64,000 nt of DNA from Synchiropus splendidus. Taxonomy: Eukaryota > Chordata > Actinopteri > Syngnathiformes > Callionymidae. This document shows, piece after piece, positions 1-10,637 of this stretch. The translations under genes and the position numbers were made by a program. The DNA is taken from contig NC_071343.1 of NCBI RefSeq assembly GCF_027744825.2, positions 9,508,866 through 9,572,865 on the forward strand. The letters are read 5' to 3'. The notes below the pieces were generated by a model that saw nothing but the letters and a program-made list of their open reading frames with translations, ran no database searches and was not told the origin of the DNA. Within the stretch, counting starts at the first letter, position 1; each line of letters starts with the position of its first letter.

Positions 1-50
1 GGGAAACACCAGGACATGTTGAGGACACACACACTTGACTGACTCACTGT

Positions 51-94
51 GTTTGCATGTGTGTCCTTCCTCTCTGCTCGCGGCTCTTAAGAGC
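51..94 (+). promoter_or_regulatory. V1 core promoter: octamer variant plus palindrome
   Basis: GTTTGCAT (51-58) is a 7/8 match to the immunoglobulin octamer ATTTGCAT. It lies about 80 bases before the V1 start codon. A perfect 12-base palindrome, GCTCTTAAGAGC (83-94), follows where a TATA box would be expected; no TATA box is seen. The same 44-base layout precedes all eight V genes. The role is inferred from position and conservation. Confidence 0.6.
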
Positions 95-136
95 TGCCAG
101 TTGATCACTGAGTGTCCACAAGACGCCGCCACCACA

Positions 137-674
137 ATGATGATGTCACTGAGTCCACTGCTGCTCACCCTGGGCCTCCTTGTTCACGGTGAGACTCTTC
201 TGGAGACTTTGACAAGCAGCTTCAGCAGCAGGACCTTCTGCTGTGATGGAGAGAGACTGAAAGAAGCAGCTTCCACCTTCATCCTTCTCTTCTCTGTCTT
301 CAAGAAATGATGCTTCTGTCTTCATGTTGATCTGACTGGACTTGACTCCTCAACTCTTCTTCTGTGTTTTCCAGGATCATCAGGAGACATCGTCCTGACT
401 CAGACTCCTGGATCTCAGTCTGTAGCTCCAGGACAGACTGTCTCCATCACTTGTAGAACAAGCTCACGTGTCAGCAGCTGGTTCAACTGGTTTCTCCAGA
501 AGCCTGGTGAAGCTCCTAAACGCCTAATTTATGATGCATCATCCCGTGCGTCTGGAGTTCCAGATCGTTTCAGTGGACAAGGATCAGGGACACAGTTCAC
601 TCTCACCATCAGCAGAGTCCAGCCTGAAGATGCAGGAGTTTATTATTGTCAGCAGCATAACAGTTACCCGTTCA
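137..674 (+). CDS. Ig light chain V segment V1 (kappa-like), inward-facing, cluster A
   Basis: Germline variable segment of a teleost kappa-like light chain. Leader exon 137-188 encodes a hydrophobic signal peptide starting M-M-M-S-L-S-P; a 186-base GT-AG intron follows, then V exon 375-674. The V exon reads D-I-V-L-T-Q, first cysteine in S-I-T-C, tryptophan in F-N-W-F-L-Q-K-P, and second cysteine in V-Y-Y-C. Germline CDR3 is Q-Q-H-N-S-Y-P. The first ATG of the ATG-ATG-ATG run is taken as the start because it sits 3' of the promoter and gives a normal leader; the frame is open further upstream but that is 5' UTR. It points against C1 and J1, so joining to J1 requires inversion of about 2.2 kb. 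The frame is intact. Confidence 0.95.
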
Positions 675-702
675 CACAGTGAAACAAGGTCGTACAAAAA
701 CC
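675..702 (+). other. V1 recombination signal (12-RSS)
   Basis: Heptamer CACAGTG (675-681), 12-base spacer, nonamer ACAAAAACC (694-702). Both elements match the consensus exactly. Confidence 0.95.
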
Positions 703-1424
703 TCCGTCAGCTGAAGAGGAACTGATCTGACTCCACTGCTCCACACAAGTGGAGACACTTCACATCTGCTCATGTTCACGTTGAAGAACTTTGAGAATTT
801 TTTTGACTTCACACTTTTGATGATTTATTAGTTTTTCTAACTTCACTACCTATCAACTACCTCTCAATATTTCTGCTGATTCGTCACCAAAGTCTTATTT
901 AAAATAAGTGCACGCAACTTCAGAGACATTCTTCATATAGATTTCATTTCACTATTAATGTTGGACATGATCTGCTGATGATGTTCTCAGTGAAGTTTAC
1001 AAATATCTCACTTTGCTGTCGGTGGTTTGGAAAAGAATCAAGAGGAAGAAACTATACAAGTGCAATTGACTCACAATAATGAAACATTCATAACAACACT
1101 CACATCTCAGTTTCCAACATCTTCTGCTCCTCAGATTTTTTACATTTACTCACATTCTCCACATCAACTGCTGTTTGACTCTTTTGACTTGTGACTCACT
1201 CAAACATGATATTGATCATCACTTTGCTGCTCATCACGTCAATATGTTGGAGAACAGATCTAGAACATCATGATGGAAGCTTTCTGCTTTCATCTTACTT
1301 TTCTCTGTTGTTTTTAATATAATAATATTTGTTTATTTTGTTTGTTTTCTGGACTTCTTTTCTACGGCTGCACTTTTGATGTCACTGCGCTGCTGGAATG
1401 ATGATGTTTCTCTCCTGTCAGATC

Positions 1425-1430
1425 AATAAA
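1425..1430 (+). terminator. Plus-strand poly(A) signal facing C1
   Basis: AATAAA on the V1 strand, ending 80 bases before the C1 poly(A) signal on the other strand. It could end unrearranged (sterile) V1 transcripts. Clusters C and D have the equivalent signal; cluster B has lost it by a short deletion (CAATAGG near 7807). Confidence 0.4.
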
Positions 1431-1509
1431 GGCTTTTCTTTTCTCATCTTAAAGATCATATTCAGACGTGACTAAACAGAGTTGAAAGCAAAGATGTGAT
1501 GAAGACGTC

Positions 1510-1515
1510 TTTATT
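1510..1515 (-). terminator. C1 poly(A) signal
   Basis: AATAAA on the minus strand about 105 bases after the C1 stop codon, in a context (ACAATAAAGACG) shared by all four C genes. Confidence 0.85.
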
Positions 1516-1618
1516 GTCATGAAGTGATCCAAACTCCAAGAAACAAACGAGTGAACATGTGGTCAGAGAGTGAGCGAGGGACAGAAGCAGAGAGCTGCTG
1601 GAGTCCAGGCTGGTCTGC

Positions 1619-1935
1619 TCAGGACTGGGAACACTGCTGTCTCCTCAGTGTCTGTGAGACTGGAGTCTGGGAGCCCTGGGTGGCCTCACAGGTCACAGAG
1701 CCCACCGTCCTCCACTGGTCAGCAGGGATGGTCAGGGTGCTGGTCCAGCTGTAGTGGCCGTCCTTCCCCAGCAGCCCGGGGCTCTGGCTCCCCTTCCTGC
1801 TTTGGCCGTCCACCTTCCAGGACAGAGTCCAGCCTGACGGGAAGCCCTTGTTGGCCAGACACACCAGCGTGGCCTTCTCTTGCTGCAGCTCCTGGCTGGA
1901 GGGGGGCAGCACGGTCAGGGTGGGCTGGAGGTCAC
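1619..1935 (-). CDS. Ig light chain constant exon C1
   Basis: Single constant-domain exon of 317 bases: 2 bases completing the J codon, 104 codons and a stop. It opens [13 protein letters not shown]. The C1-set disulphide cysteines are residues 25 and 82, the core tryptophan is 39, and Cys101, four from the end (C-S-Q-S), is the expected bond to the heavy chain. The acceptor is CCTAG. C1 differs from the other copies at residue 94, Gln instead of Glu. It lies 890 bases downstream of J1. The light-chain call is firm; placing it in the kappa-like (L1/L3) class rests on the RSS arrangement. Confidence 0.95.
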
Positions 1936-2485
1936 CTAGGAGACAGTGGTCACCTGAGATCATTGAGGCTTCTGGTCGCTCATGTATCACATGAAGGAAG
2001 GTGGAGGAGCGAAGGAAGGGAAAAGAAGAGTGGGGGGGCAGGTGGTGTGAGGGATGAAGGGAGGGAGAGAGGAAGGAATTGGTGATGTGTGAGGTGAGAA
2101 TAGAAGAAGGACAAAAACAAATAAAATGTACAAATAGAGCATTTGAGAGGGTGGAAGGAGAAGTGGAATGACAGAAAGAAGACTGAAAGAAGAGGAGTAA
2201 AGAAAGAAGAAGCAACGGGAGGTTGAAAGAAAGTGGGATGATAGGAGAGAAAACTAAGGCAGGATTAGAGGATGAAACCAGTGTGATTGAGGGAAAGACG
2301 TGAACTGTAACTCCCTCTCTGACTCTTGCCTCTTCACTCTCTTTGTTACAGCAGAATAATTTGTGAAAAAAATGGCATCCTATAATTCTATAATCCATGT
2401 TACCAGATAGAACATCAAAAAAGAAGACTATAGTATACTTTCATGTCTGAAAAAAGTGAAAAAAAGATTGAAAGTCAACTTAATG

Positions 2486-2540
2486 TAAGTGTAGTAACAA
2501 GATATCCATTTGCTTAATGGATATCTTGTTACAACACTTA
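2486..2540. repeat. Near-perfect 25-bp hairpin in the J1-C1 intron
   Basis: Arms 2486-2510 and 2516-2540 are inverted copies matching at 24 of 25 positions, around a 5-base loop (TGCTT). The introns of clusters B, C and D do not have it at the matching place. Confidence 0.85.
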
Positions 2541-2825
2541 GCGGTTTTCATCTCATCATTTCTAACATTGGTCTTGTTCTTCACTCATTATTTTCATCTC
2601 TCTTTGTCAAAAAGATTTCATCCTGAAATCTAAACTCACATCAGCTCATTGTCTCTTCAACTCTTTTCCACTTGTCTCCTGAAGACTGACTAGATTCACT
2701 ATTTGCTGCTTCAAATTCTCAAGTTCCACCTTGAAATTATTTTATTTGACTCTTAAATCTTCAATCAAAATGTCACATCTACTTTCTATTTCTGAGTAAA
2801 AACAAGTGTGAGAGTGAACACTTAC

Positions 2826-2863
2826 TGCCAACCTCCAGTCTGGTTCCTCCTCCGAACGTGCGC
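2826..2863 (-). CDS. Ig light chain joining segment J1
   Basis: A 38-base J segment encoding R-T-F-G-G-G-T-R-L-E-V-G, with the F-G-x-G bulge of light-chain J regions. It ends one base into a codon at a GTAAG donor; the base A plus GT from C1 gives Ser at the junction. J2 and J3 have Leu and J4 has Tyr where J1 has Arg. Confidence 0.93.
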
Positions 2864-2902
2864 CACAGTGACACAAAGTCAGCCAGTCGTGCTACAAAAA
2901 CC
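2864..2902 (-). other. J1 recombination signal (23-RSS)
   Basis: Heptamer (2864-2870), 23-base spacer and nonamer (2894-2902) match the consensus exactly. J with 23 and V with 12 is the kappa arrangement. Confidence 0.95.
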
Positions 2903-3739
2903 TCTGCCACACAGAGTGAGTAGAATCATATTTAGGAAGCAGGAACTGCTCATTCTTCTCTCTTCCTTCACTTGCAGACGTGTTGCTGCTGAAACATGTT
3001 CTCCTTGTCAGATACAGAGATGTTGCTGGTTTCTCATCTCATGTAGTCCAACGTGTGAGGAGGTCAAAGGTCATTTCTTTCATGTGTCATCAGCCAGTCT
3101 CAAGTCTTTCTCCAACCAGGTCTCAGCAGCTTCTTCATGGAGACACAGTGAAGGAGGTGCAGTGGTCAGTGCTGCAGCGTCATGATCCCAAGATCCTGGT
3201 TTGACTCCTTCATGTTAGTGAGTTTCCTCAGGGAACTCCAGGTTCCTCCACACTCTAAAACACACACACCTTCATGTGTTACACTTCATCATATAACAAC
3301 AGACTATCTGTACACAATACATTGTGTAAGGACACAATATTCAGATGAACCTCTGAAGCTGATAATGAAATCATGAATATGTATTGATAAGAAATCAATA
3401 TTGATTCAATCAATGCTCATAATAGGTCAATCAACCTGTGTGGACAGAAACATCCAAAGAAACTAAAGCTGAAGCATCTTCAACAACTGAATCAACAACC
3501 AAAGGACTTGTTGAAACCTTTTGGGTTGAGAGTCAATGTGTTCATGGACTGTAGCTGTAGATGGAAATGTATGTCAAAGGATGAGGTGAGGATGAAGTGA
3601 ATATTCATTCATTCATTCATTCAATAAAAATACTAAACCATTGCGAGTTTTTCATGACATGAATGACTGATGTGACCTGTCAAGTGTCTCCACTTGTGAG
3701 CAGCTGTGGAGTCAGATCAGTTCCTCTTCAGCTGTCGGA

Positions 3740-3767
3740 GGTTTTTGTACGACCTTGTTTCACTGTG
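3740..3767 (-). other. V2 recombination signal (12-RSS)
   Basis: Nonamer 3740-3748, 12-base spacer, heptamer 3761-3767, reading on the minus strand. It lies 837 bases from the J1 signal; joining would delete the intervening DNA. Confidence 0.95.
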
Positions 3768-4305
3768 TGAACGGGTAACTGTTATGCTGCATGCAATAAT
3801 AAACTCCTGCATCCTCAAGCTGGACTCTGCTGATGGTCAGAGTGAACTGTGTCCCTGATCCTTGTCCACTGAAACGATCTGGAACTCCAGACTGACGGGA
3901 TGAAGTGGCATAAATCAGGCGTTTAGGAGCTTCAGCAGGTTTCTGAAGATACCAGTTGAGTGCAGTTCCAACATTTGTGCTTGTTGTACAAGTGATGGAG
4001 ACAGTCTGTCCTGGAGCTACAGACTGAGATCCAGGAGTCTGAGTCAGGACGATGTCTCCTGATGACCCTGGAAAACACAGAAGAAGAGTTGAGGAGTCAA
4101 CTCCAGTGAGATCAACATGAAGACAGGAGCATCATTTCTAGAAGTCAGAGAAGAGAAGGATGAAGGTGGAAGCTGCTTCTTTCAGTCTCTCTCCATCACA
4201 GCAGAAGGTCCTGCTGCTGAAGCTGCTTGTCAAAGTCTCCAGAAGAGTCTCACCGTGAACAAGGAGGCCCAGGGTGAGCAGCAGTGGACTCAGTGACATC
4301 ATCAT
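3768..4305 (-). CDS. Ig light chain V segment V2 (kappa-like), co-oriented with J1-C1
   Basis: Leader exon 4305-4254 (52 bases), intron of 186 bases, V exon 4067-3768 (300 bases). Landmarks are [17 protein letters not shown] and V-Y-Y-C, with germline CDR3 M-Q-H-N-S-Y-P. Ala-Glu after Lys-Pro in FR2 and a Tyr after the core Trp are shared with V4, V5 and V7 (Ala-Gly in V4 and V5), the other co-oriented segments. FR3 reads R-V-Q-L-E-D, with Leu where the other seven have Pro. The frame is intact and all splice and RSS elements are in place. It would join J1 by deletion. Confidence 0.95.
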
Positions 4306-4347
4306 TGTGGTGGCGGCGTCTTGTGGACACTCAGTGATCAACTGGCA

Positions 4348-4391
4348 GCTCTTAAGAGCCGCGAGCAGAGAGGAAGGACACACATGCAAAC
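4348..4391 (-). promoter_or_regulatory. V2 core promoter
   Basis: Octamer variant ATGCAAAC (4384-4391) and the palindrome GCTCTTAAGAGC (4348-4359), same 44-base layout as the other V promoters. Confidence 0.6.
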
Positions 4392-4469
4392 ACAGTGAGT
4401 CAGTCAAGTGTGTGTGTCCTCAACATGTCCTGGTGTTTCCCCTCACAGCAGCTCTCACTTTATAATGGA

Positions 4470-5435
4470 GCCTCAAGAGGGGAACACATCCGGCCATACT
4501 TTATTTTTAAGTCAATTCAATACAGAACGATGACCGTGTTCCACATTCTTAGTTGATCCTGGTGTTCATGAACAATTTCCTCTGATCATCAGCTTCAGCA
4601 TTCTTCCCAGAAAATGCTGTGCATTTCATGTCATAAACTGATGTTTGGAACAGCAGAGTTTTACAGTCCATTCAGTTGCGACTTTTGAGTTTCATTGATA
4701 TTAATCCAGCAGAGGTATTAAAGGATGAGAACTGCTTTCATTATTTGATCAAACAACTGGAGTCTTTGATCTTAAATGTGGAATGAACACACTATAATTC
4801 AGATTTTGACTCCTCAACGCTCTTTTGTTGGCTGAAATAAATTTCTTCTCTTATGTTCCAGTCTCTATGTTTCTTTAGCCTCACAAACAAGAATAGACAA
4901 TTTCTTTCTCTCGCTTGTGGGAAACACTATAACAGTCTCTCTGCAATATTATCTTAGATGCTGCACAGTCATGGAAGGTCACGTGTATCCAAGAGTGCCA
5001 TGCCCTCCAGACTCTTCGCTGTTGGATAGTTTAGCCAAGCCTATTACGGTGCTGCAGACAAAACCAAAACTGGTCACAGGAGGCAATGTTGTCTTCTATA
5101 TACAGTAACATGATGTTCACGCTCCCATTGGTGAAGGTGAGAAAGGCACAAAGTTGGCTCACAGGAAGCACATTTAAAACCAGAGGCCTAGTTCTCCAGC
5201 AGCCTTCTGTGCATCCTGTAAGAAGCTCGGTAGTTACACTGCAGCTTCCACTCCTGGTTTCATGTCCACCTGGGGCCTGTCTCATTATTCCCTCTTGTTC
5301 TGCAGGAACCTTATCTACTTATGGACTCTCTTGGCTGAGACCTGCAACAATGATACCAATCATTTTAATATTATCAAAGATTAAATGATTATGAACTAAT
5401 TCAAGTCATCTTCAGTCTCCACATTGATTTCCTAT
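4470..5435. other. Intergenic spacer between V2 and the first inter-cluster module
   Basis: No gene is recognised. Short open frames here show no immunoglobulin or other family features. Confidence 0.5.
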
Positions 5436-5439
5436 TTCA

Positions 5440-5625
5440 ACAGTTACACCTGTCACTTCGGGTCATTCCTCTGATTTGCGTCTGATAAAACAGGTTGGAC
5501 TAAAACTTTCACTTCCTGCTGGGAGTCACTCAGCATGAAAGGAGGCAGCAGGTGGCTCCACTGAGCTGTGACCATGCTCACCACTCTGTGCTAAATATAT
5601 CAAGTGGAAACTTCTGTTTCTCACA
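5440..5625 (+). promoter_or_regulatory. Inter-cluster module 1, candidate B-cell enhancer
   Basis: Block between the divergent V2 and V3 promoters that recurs at 11.1 and 17.0 kb. It holds E-box CACCTG (5447-5452), octamer-like ATTTGCGT (5474-5481), an Ets-IRF composite site (GGAAGTGAAA read on the minus strand, 5507-5516) and E-box CAGGTG (5549-5554). GGAANNGAAA is the known PU.1-IRF4 composite consensus used in mammalian light-chain enhancers. Enhancer function is inferred; only conservation, motifs and spacing are seen. Confidence 0.55.
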
Positions 5626-5639
5626 GAGGACTCTTCATT

Positions 5640-6400
5640 AGTGGTCCTGCTTTATTGACCACAGATCTCATTATGTCCTGAATAATTGAAATATTTTGTT
5701 GGCCTGGGCGAACACCAAAACACACAAAGAGAACATATGATCTGTATGTCAGGCATGTAGCCCGACGCTGGGCCACTGTCCCGTACTGAGGAGTGTGCAG
5801 GCGTCCCAGGATTTACAGGGTCAGATCAGCATGGTCCTGTGTCACTGGACACTTGTCAGGAGACAAATTGGACTTTTTTCTTTCTTTTTGGATCTAATTA
5901 TACAGAGCAACTCGTGTTCAAATCCCACTTTCTTGATGTTAGTTCATTTTACATTGTGTACAAAAGTGTTCCTCTCCATAGTCAGACCCACATCAAGGCG
6001 ATGCTCCGGCGAATGACAGGTTACAAGGTTCAGGCGCCACCAAAACCCTAATTGTGGGTGAGTTGAGGGAGAAGCAGGAGGACGCAGCTCAGCTGCTCCA
6101 TCTTTTCTCTACTCTACTACTACTAGTTGAAACAGTTTAGACTGGTTCAAATGGAGCACAAAGAGTAGGGTCTCTGCTGACCGACAGGCTACTCAGATTC
6201 AAACACATAACATCCTCATCCAGTGAAACCTTTGCTCCACAGAAAGTTGAAATTATTAAATTAACTTAACGTTTCATGTACAAGACATGCTACATCTCAA
6301 ATCTGTAAGTCCATGTGAGAAAAACACGATGATTAAGAGGAACAATGTACCCTAAAGGTGAAGTAAACTAGGGGGCGTAAAAAAGTCTGAATGCTCAGAT
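5640..6400. other. Spacer upstream of V3
   Basis: No gene is recognised. From about 6400 it enters the block conserved upstream of several V genes. Confidence 0.45.
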
Positions 6401-6533
6401 GTCCTCAGCAGAGGGAGCCTCTGAGTTCCCACTGAAGCTTCCCTCCAGACTCCTGGCTGTGAGTGAGTGAGAGCTGCTGTGAGGGGAAACACCAGGACAT
6501 GTTGAGGACACACACACTTGACTGACTCACTGT

Positions 6534-6577
6534 GTTTGCATGTGTGTCCTTCCTCTCTGCTCACGGCTCTTAAGAGC
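6534..6577 (+). promoter_or_regulatory. V3 core promoter
   Basis: Octamer variant GTTTGCAT (6534-6541) and palindrome GCTCTTAAGAGC (6566-6577). Homology with the other V promoters extends upstream to about 6400. Confidence 0.6.
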
Positions 6578-6619
6578 TGCCAGTTGATCACTGAGTGTCC
6601 ACAAGACGCCGCCACCACA

Positions 6620-7157
6620 ATGATGATGTCACTGAGTCCACTGCTGCTCACCCTGGGCCTCCTTGTTCACGGTGAGACTCTTCTGGAGACTTTGACAAGC
6701 AGCTTCAACAGCAGGACCTTCTGCTGTGATGGAGAGAGACTGAAAGAAGCAGCTTCCACCTTCATCCTTCTCTTCTCTGTCTTCAAGAAATGATGCTTCT
6801 GTCTTCATGTTGATCTCACTGGACTTGACTCCACAACTCTTCTTCTATGTTTTCCAGGTTCATCAGGAGACATCGTCCTGACTCAGACTCCTGGATCTCA
6901 GTCTGTAGCTCCAGGACAGACTGTCTCCATCACTTGTAGAACAAGCTCAGGTGTCAGCAGCTGGCTCAACTGGTTTCTCCAGAAGCCTGGTGAAGCTCCT
7001 AAATGCCTAATTTATGATGCATCAACCCGTCAGTCTGGCGTTCCAGATCGTTTCAGTGGACAAGGATCAGGGACACAGTTCACTCTCACCATCAGCAGAG
7101 TCCAGCCTGAAGATGCAGGAGTTTATTTTTGCATGCAGCATAGCAGTTACCCGTTCA
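6620..7157 (+). CDS. Ig light chain V segment V3 (kappa-like), inward-facing, cluster B
   Basis: Leader 6620-6671, intron 186 bases, V exon 6858-7157. It belongs with V1 and V6: [16 protein letters not shown] in CDR1/FR2, then D-A-S in CDR2. Odd feature: FR2 reads K-C-L-I-Y, giving an extra, unpaired cysteine where V1 and V6 have Arg. The end of FR3 is V-Y-F-C and germline CDR3 is M-Q-H-S-S-Y-P. Frame, splice sites and RSS are intact. It opposes J2-C2, so use requires inversion. Confidence 0.95.
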
Positions 7158-7185
7158 CACAGTGAAACAAGGTCGTACAAAAACC
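7158..7185 (+). other. V3 recombination signal (12-RSS)
   Basis: Consensus heptamer (7158-7164), 12-base spacer, consensus nonamer (7177-7185). Confidence 0.95.
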
Positions 7186-7890
7186 TCCGTCAGCTGAAGA
7201 GGAACTGATCTGACTCCACTGCTCCACACAAGTGGAGACACTTCACATCTGCTCATGTTCACGTTGAAGAACTTAGAGAATTTTTTTGACTTCACACTTT
7301 TGATGATTTATTAGTTTTTCTAACTTCACTACCTCACAACTACCTCTCAATATTTCTGCTGATTCGTCACCAAAGTCTTATTTAAAATAAGTGCACGCAA
7401 CTTCAGAGACATTCTTCATATAGATTTCATTTCACTAATAATGTTGGACATGATCTGCTGATGATGTTCTCAGTGAACTTTACAATGATCTCACTTTGTT
7501 GTTGGTGGTTTGGAAAATAATCAAGGGGAAGAATCTATTCAAGTGGAATTGACTAACAATAATGAAAGATTCATAACAACAACACTCACTTCTCATCTCA
7601 TCTACTGCTCCTCAGATTTTCTACATTTACTCACCTTCTTCACATAAACTGCGGTTTGACTGCTTTAATCTTACTTTTCTCTGTTGTTTTTAATATTTGT
7701 TTATTTTCATATTTGGATTGTTGTTTGTTTTCTGGACTTCTTTTCTACGGCTGCACTTTTGACGTCACTGTGCTGCTGGAATGATGATCTTTCTCTCCTG
7801 TCAGATCAATAGGCTTTTCTTTTGTCATCTTAAAGATCATATTCAGACCTGACGAAACAGAGTCGAAACCAAAGATGTGATGAAGACGTC

Positions 7891-7896
7891 TTTATT
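7891..7896 (-). terminator. C2 poly(A) signal
   Basis: AATAAA on the minus strand shortly after the C2 stop, in the shared C-gene context. Confidence 0.85.
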
Positions 7897-7982
7897 GTCA
7901 TGAAGTGATCCAAACTCCAAGAAACAAACGAGAGTGAGCGAGGGACAGAAGCAGAGAGCTGCTGGAGTCCAGGCTGGTCTGC

Positions 7983-8299
7983 TCAGGACTGGGAACACTG
8001 CTGTCTCCTCAGTGTCTCTGAGACTGGAGTCTGGGAGCCCTGGGTGGCCTCACAGGTCACAGAGCCCACCGTCCTCCACTGGTCAGCAGGGATGGTCAGG
8101 GTGCTGGTCCAGCTGTAGTGGCCGTCCTTCCCCAGCAGCCCGGGGCTCTGGCTCCCCTTCCTGCTTTGGCCGTCCACCTTCCAGGACAGAGTCCAGCCTG
8201 ACGGGAAGCCCTTGTTGGCCAGACACACCAGCGTGGCCTTCTCTTGCTGCAGCTCCTGGCTGGAGGGGGGCAGCACGGTCAGGGTGGGCTGGAGGTCAC
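7983..8299 (-). CDS. Ig light chain constant exon C2
   Basis: 317-base exon encoding 104 residues identical to C3. Cysteines are at 25, 82 and 101 and the core tryptophan at 39. Glu94 separates it from C1. Preceded by the CCTAG acceptor, with a pyrimidine-rich tract upstream on its strand. J2 lies 875 bases upstream. Long open frames on the opposite strand of this GC-rich exon are shadows and not genes. Confidence 0.95.
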
Positions 8300-9174
8300 C
8301 TAGGAGACAGTGGTCACCTGAGATCATTGAGGCTTCTCATAAAACACATTTCACATGAAGGAAAGTGGACGAGCGAAGGAAGGGAAAAGAAGAGTGGGGG
8401 GGGCAGGTGGTGTGAGGGAAGAAGGGAGGGAGAGAGAAATGAGAGAGGAAGGAAGAGATGTGTGAGAATGAAGGAAGGGTAAGGGAGCAAGATAATCTAT
8501 GATACGGCTGGAGTGAAGTTAGAGAGGTTGAAACGAAGGAGAGAGAGGTGAGAGAGAACTGCTGCAGGATGACAGGATGAAAGCAGTGATGGTGGGGTTG
8601 AGGCAAAGAACTGGACTGAAATATACCTAAACTCCCTCTCTGTCTCTCCTCTCTTCTGGCTTTGGTTTTTGCATCATAAAGACTTCAAGCAAAGAAATTT
8701 ATGATCTGCATCTGAAAATGTTTCCACCCTGGTTGGACAAAGTAGAGGAGGTAGCGATTATCTTGAGCTTGTTTTGTGAAGATTGGTGTTTTTTTCATTG
8801 AAGACATCAAAATGACATTCATATAAAATAGTGGCATTCATGAAAACCTATTCATAATCTTTTAAACCTCTTCAGTGATGAAAATTCTTCCATTTCAACT
8901 CATCATTTCAGACTTTCATCTCATCCTTCACTTGTTCATATTCATCTCTCATTTTCAAAATCATTTCATCCTTCAATCCAAACGCATATCAGCTCATTCT
9001 CTCTTCAACTCTTTGTCCACTTGTCTCCTGAAGACTGACTAGATTCACTATTTGCTGCTTCAAGTTATCAAGTTCCACTTTGAAAATCTCCTCTTTGACT
9101 TCTGAATCTTCAATCAAAATGTCACATCTACTTTCTATTTCTGAGTAAAAACAAGTGTGAGACTGAACACTTAC

Positions 9175-9212
9175 TTCCAACCTCCAGTCTGGTTCCTCCT
9201 CCGAACGTGAGC
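9175..9212 (-). CDS. Ig light chain joining segment J2
   Basis: 38 bases encoding L-T-F-G-G-G-T-R-L-E-V-G, ending at a GTAAG donor. Same length and phase as J1; protein identical to J3. Confidence 0.93.
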
Positions 9213-9251
9213 CACAGTGACACAAAGTCAGCCAGTCGTGCTACAAAAACC
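9213..9251 (-). other. J2 recombination signal (23-RSS)
   Basis: Heptamer 9213-9219, 23-base spacer, nonamer 9243-9251, all consensus. Confidence 0.95.
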
Positions 9252-9988
9252 TCTGCCACACACAGTGAGTAGAATCAGACTGAGGAAGCAGGAACTGCTC
9301 ATTCTTCTCTCTTCCTTCACTTGCAGACGTGTTGCTGCTGAAACATGTTCTCCTTGTCAGACACAGAGATGTTGCTGTTTTCTCATCTCATGTCGTCCAA
9401 TGTTTGAGGAGGTCAAAGGTCATTTCTTTCATGTCATCAGCCAGTCTCAAGTCTTTCTCCAACCAGGTCTCAGCAGCTTCTTCATGGAGACACAGTGAAG
9501 GAGGTGCAGTGGTCAGTGCTGCAGCGTCATGATCCCAAGATCCTGCTTTGACTCCTTCATGTTGGACACAATATTCAGAAGAACCACTGAAGCTGATTGT
9601 CATGATCGGTCAATCAACCTGTGTGGACAGAAACATCCAAAGAAACTAAAGCTGAATCATCTTCAAACACTGAAACTGAACCAGTCGACTAGTTGAAACC
9701 TTTTGGGTTGAGAGTCATTGTGCTCATGGACTGTAGCTGTCGATGGAAATGTATGTCAAAAGATGAGATGAGAATGAAGTGAATATTCATTCATTCATTC
9801 ACTCAGGAATGTTTTTCTTTTTCTCACCAGGATTTGCTGGTTTTTGCTAATGATAATAATAATAATATTAATAATAATAATTCTAAACCATTGAGAGTTT
9901 TCATGACATGAATGACTGATGTGACCTGTCAAGTGTCTCCACTTGTGAGCAGCAGTGGAGTCAGATCAGTTCCTCTTCAGCTGACAGA

Positions 9989-10016
9989 GGTTTTTGTACG
10001 ACCTTGTTTCACTGTG
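9989..10016 (-). other. V4 recombination signal (12-RSS)
   Basis: Nonamer 9989-9997, 12-base spacer, heptamer 10010-10016. 737 bases separate it from the J2 signal. Confidence 0.95.
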
Positions 10017-10551
10017 TGCATCCACTGTAACCCTGCTGACAATAATAAACTCCAGCATCTTCAGGCTGGACTCTGCTGATGGTCAGAGTGAACTGTGTCC
10101 CTGATCCTTGTCCACTGAAACGATCTGGAACTCCAGACTGACGGGTTGTAGAGTAGCGAATCAGGAGTTTAGGAGCTCCAGCAGGTTTCTGGAGATACCA
10201 GTGGAGGCTGGTGCCAACACTTGTGCTTGTTCTACAAGTGATGGAGACAGTCTGTCCTGGAGCTACAGACTGAGATCCAGGACTCTGAGTCAGGACGATG
10301 TCTCCTGATGATCCTGGAAAACATAGAAGAAGAGTTGAGGAGTCAAGTCCAGTGAGATCAATATGAAGACAGGAGCATGATTTCTGGAAGACAGAGAAGA
10401 GAAGGATGAAGGTGCAAGCTGCTTCTTTCAGTCTCTCTCCATCACAGCAGAAGGTCCTGCTGCTGAAGCTGCTTGTCAAAGTCTCCAGAAGAGTCTCACC
10501 GTGAACAAGGAGGCCCAGGGTGAGCAGCAGTGGACTCAGTGACATCATCAT
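10017..10551 (-). CDS. Ig light chain V segment V4 (kappa-like), co-oriented with J2-C2
   Basis: Leader 10551-10500, intron 186 bases, V exon 10313-10017. The V exon is 297 bases, one codon shorter than all others. Germline CDR3 is Q-Q-G-Y-S-G-C, so it is short and ends in a cysteine next to the heptamer. CDR1/FR2 [14 protein letters not shown] and CDR2 I-R-Y-S-T-T-R-Q-S match V5, its mirror partner across the head-to-head point. The leader intron has no stop in the coding frame, so leader, intron and V form one open frame; normal splice sites are present. Functional by sequence. Confidence 0.94.
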
Positions 10552-10593
10552 TGTGGTGGCGGCGTCTTGTGGACACTCAGTGATCAACTGGCA

Positions 10594-10637
10594 GCTCTTA
10601 AGAGCCGCGAGCAGAGAGGAAGGACACACATGCAAAC
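10594..10637 (-). promoter_or_regulatory. V4 core promoter
   Basis: ATGCAAAC (10630-10637) and palindrome GCTCTTAAGAGC (10594-10605). Upstream homology with the other V promoters stops near 10727. Confidence 0.6.

Noticed and set aside
47..53. Heptamer-like CACTGTG in each V promoter
   Set aside because: No nonamer lies 12 or 23 bases away, so it is not a recombination signal.
35..310. 91-residue open frame starting before the V leader, repeated at every V
   Set aside because: It is 5' UTR, leader and intron read in one frame; the true start is the ATG run after the promoter and the intron is spliced.
1570..2085. Long plus-strand open frame opposite C1 (repeated opposite C2 and C3)
   Set aside because: It is the antisense of the GC-rich constant exon, has low-complexity composition and recurs only because C recurs.
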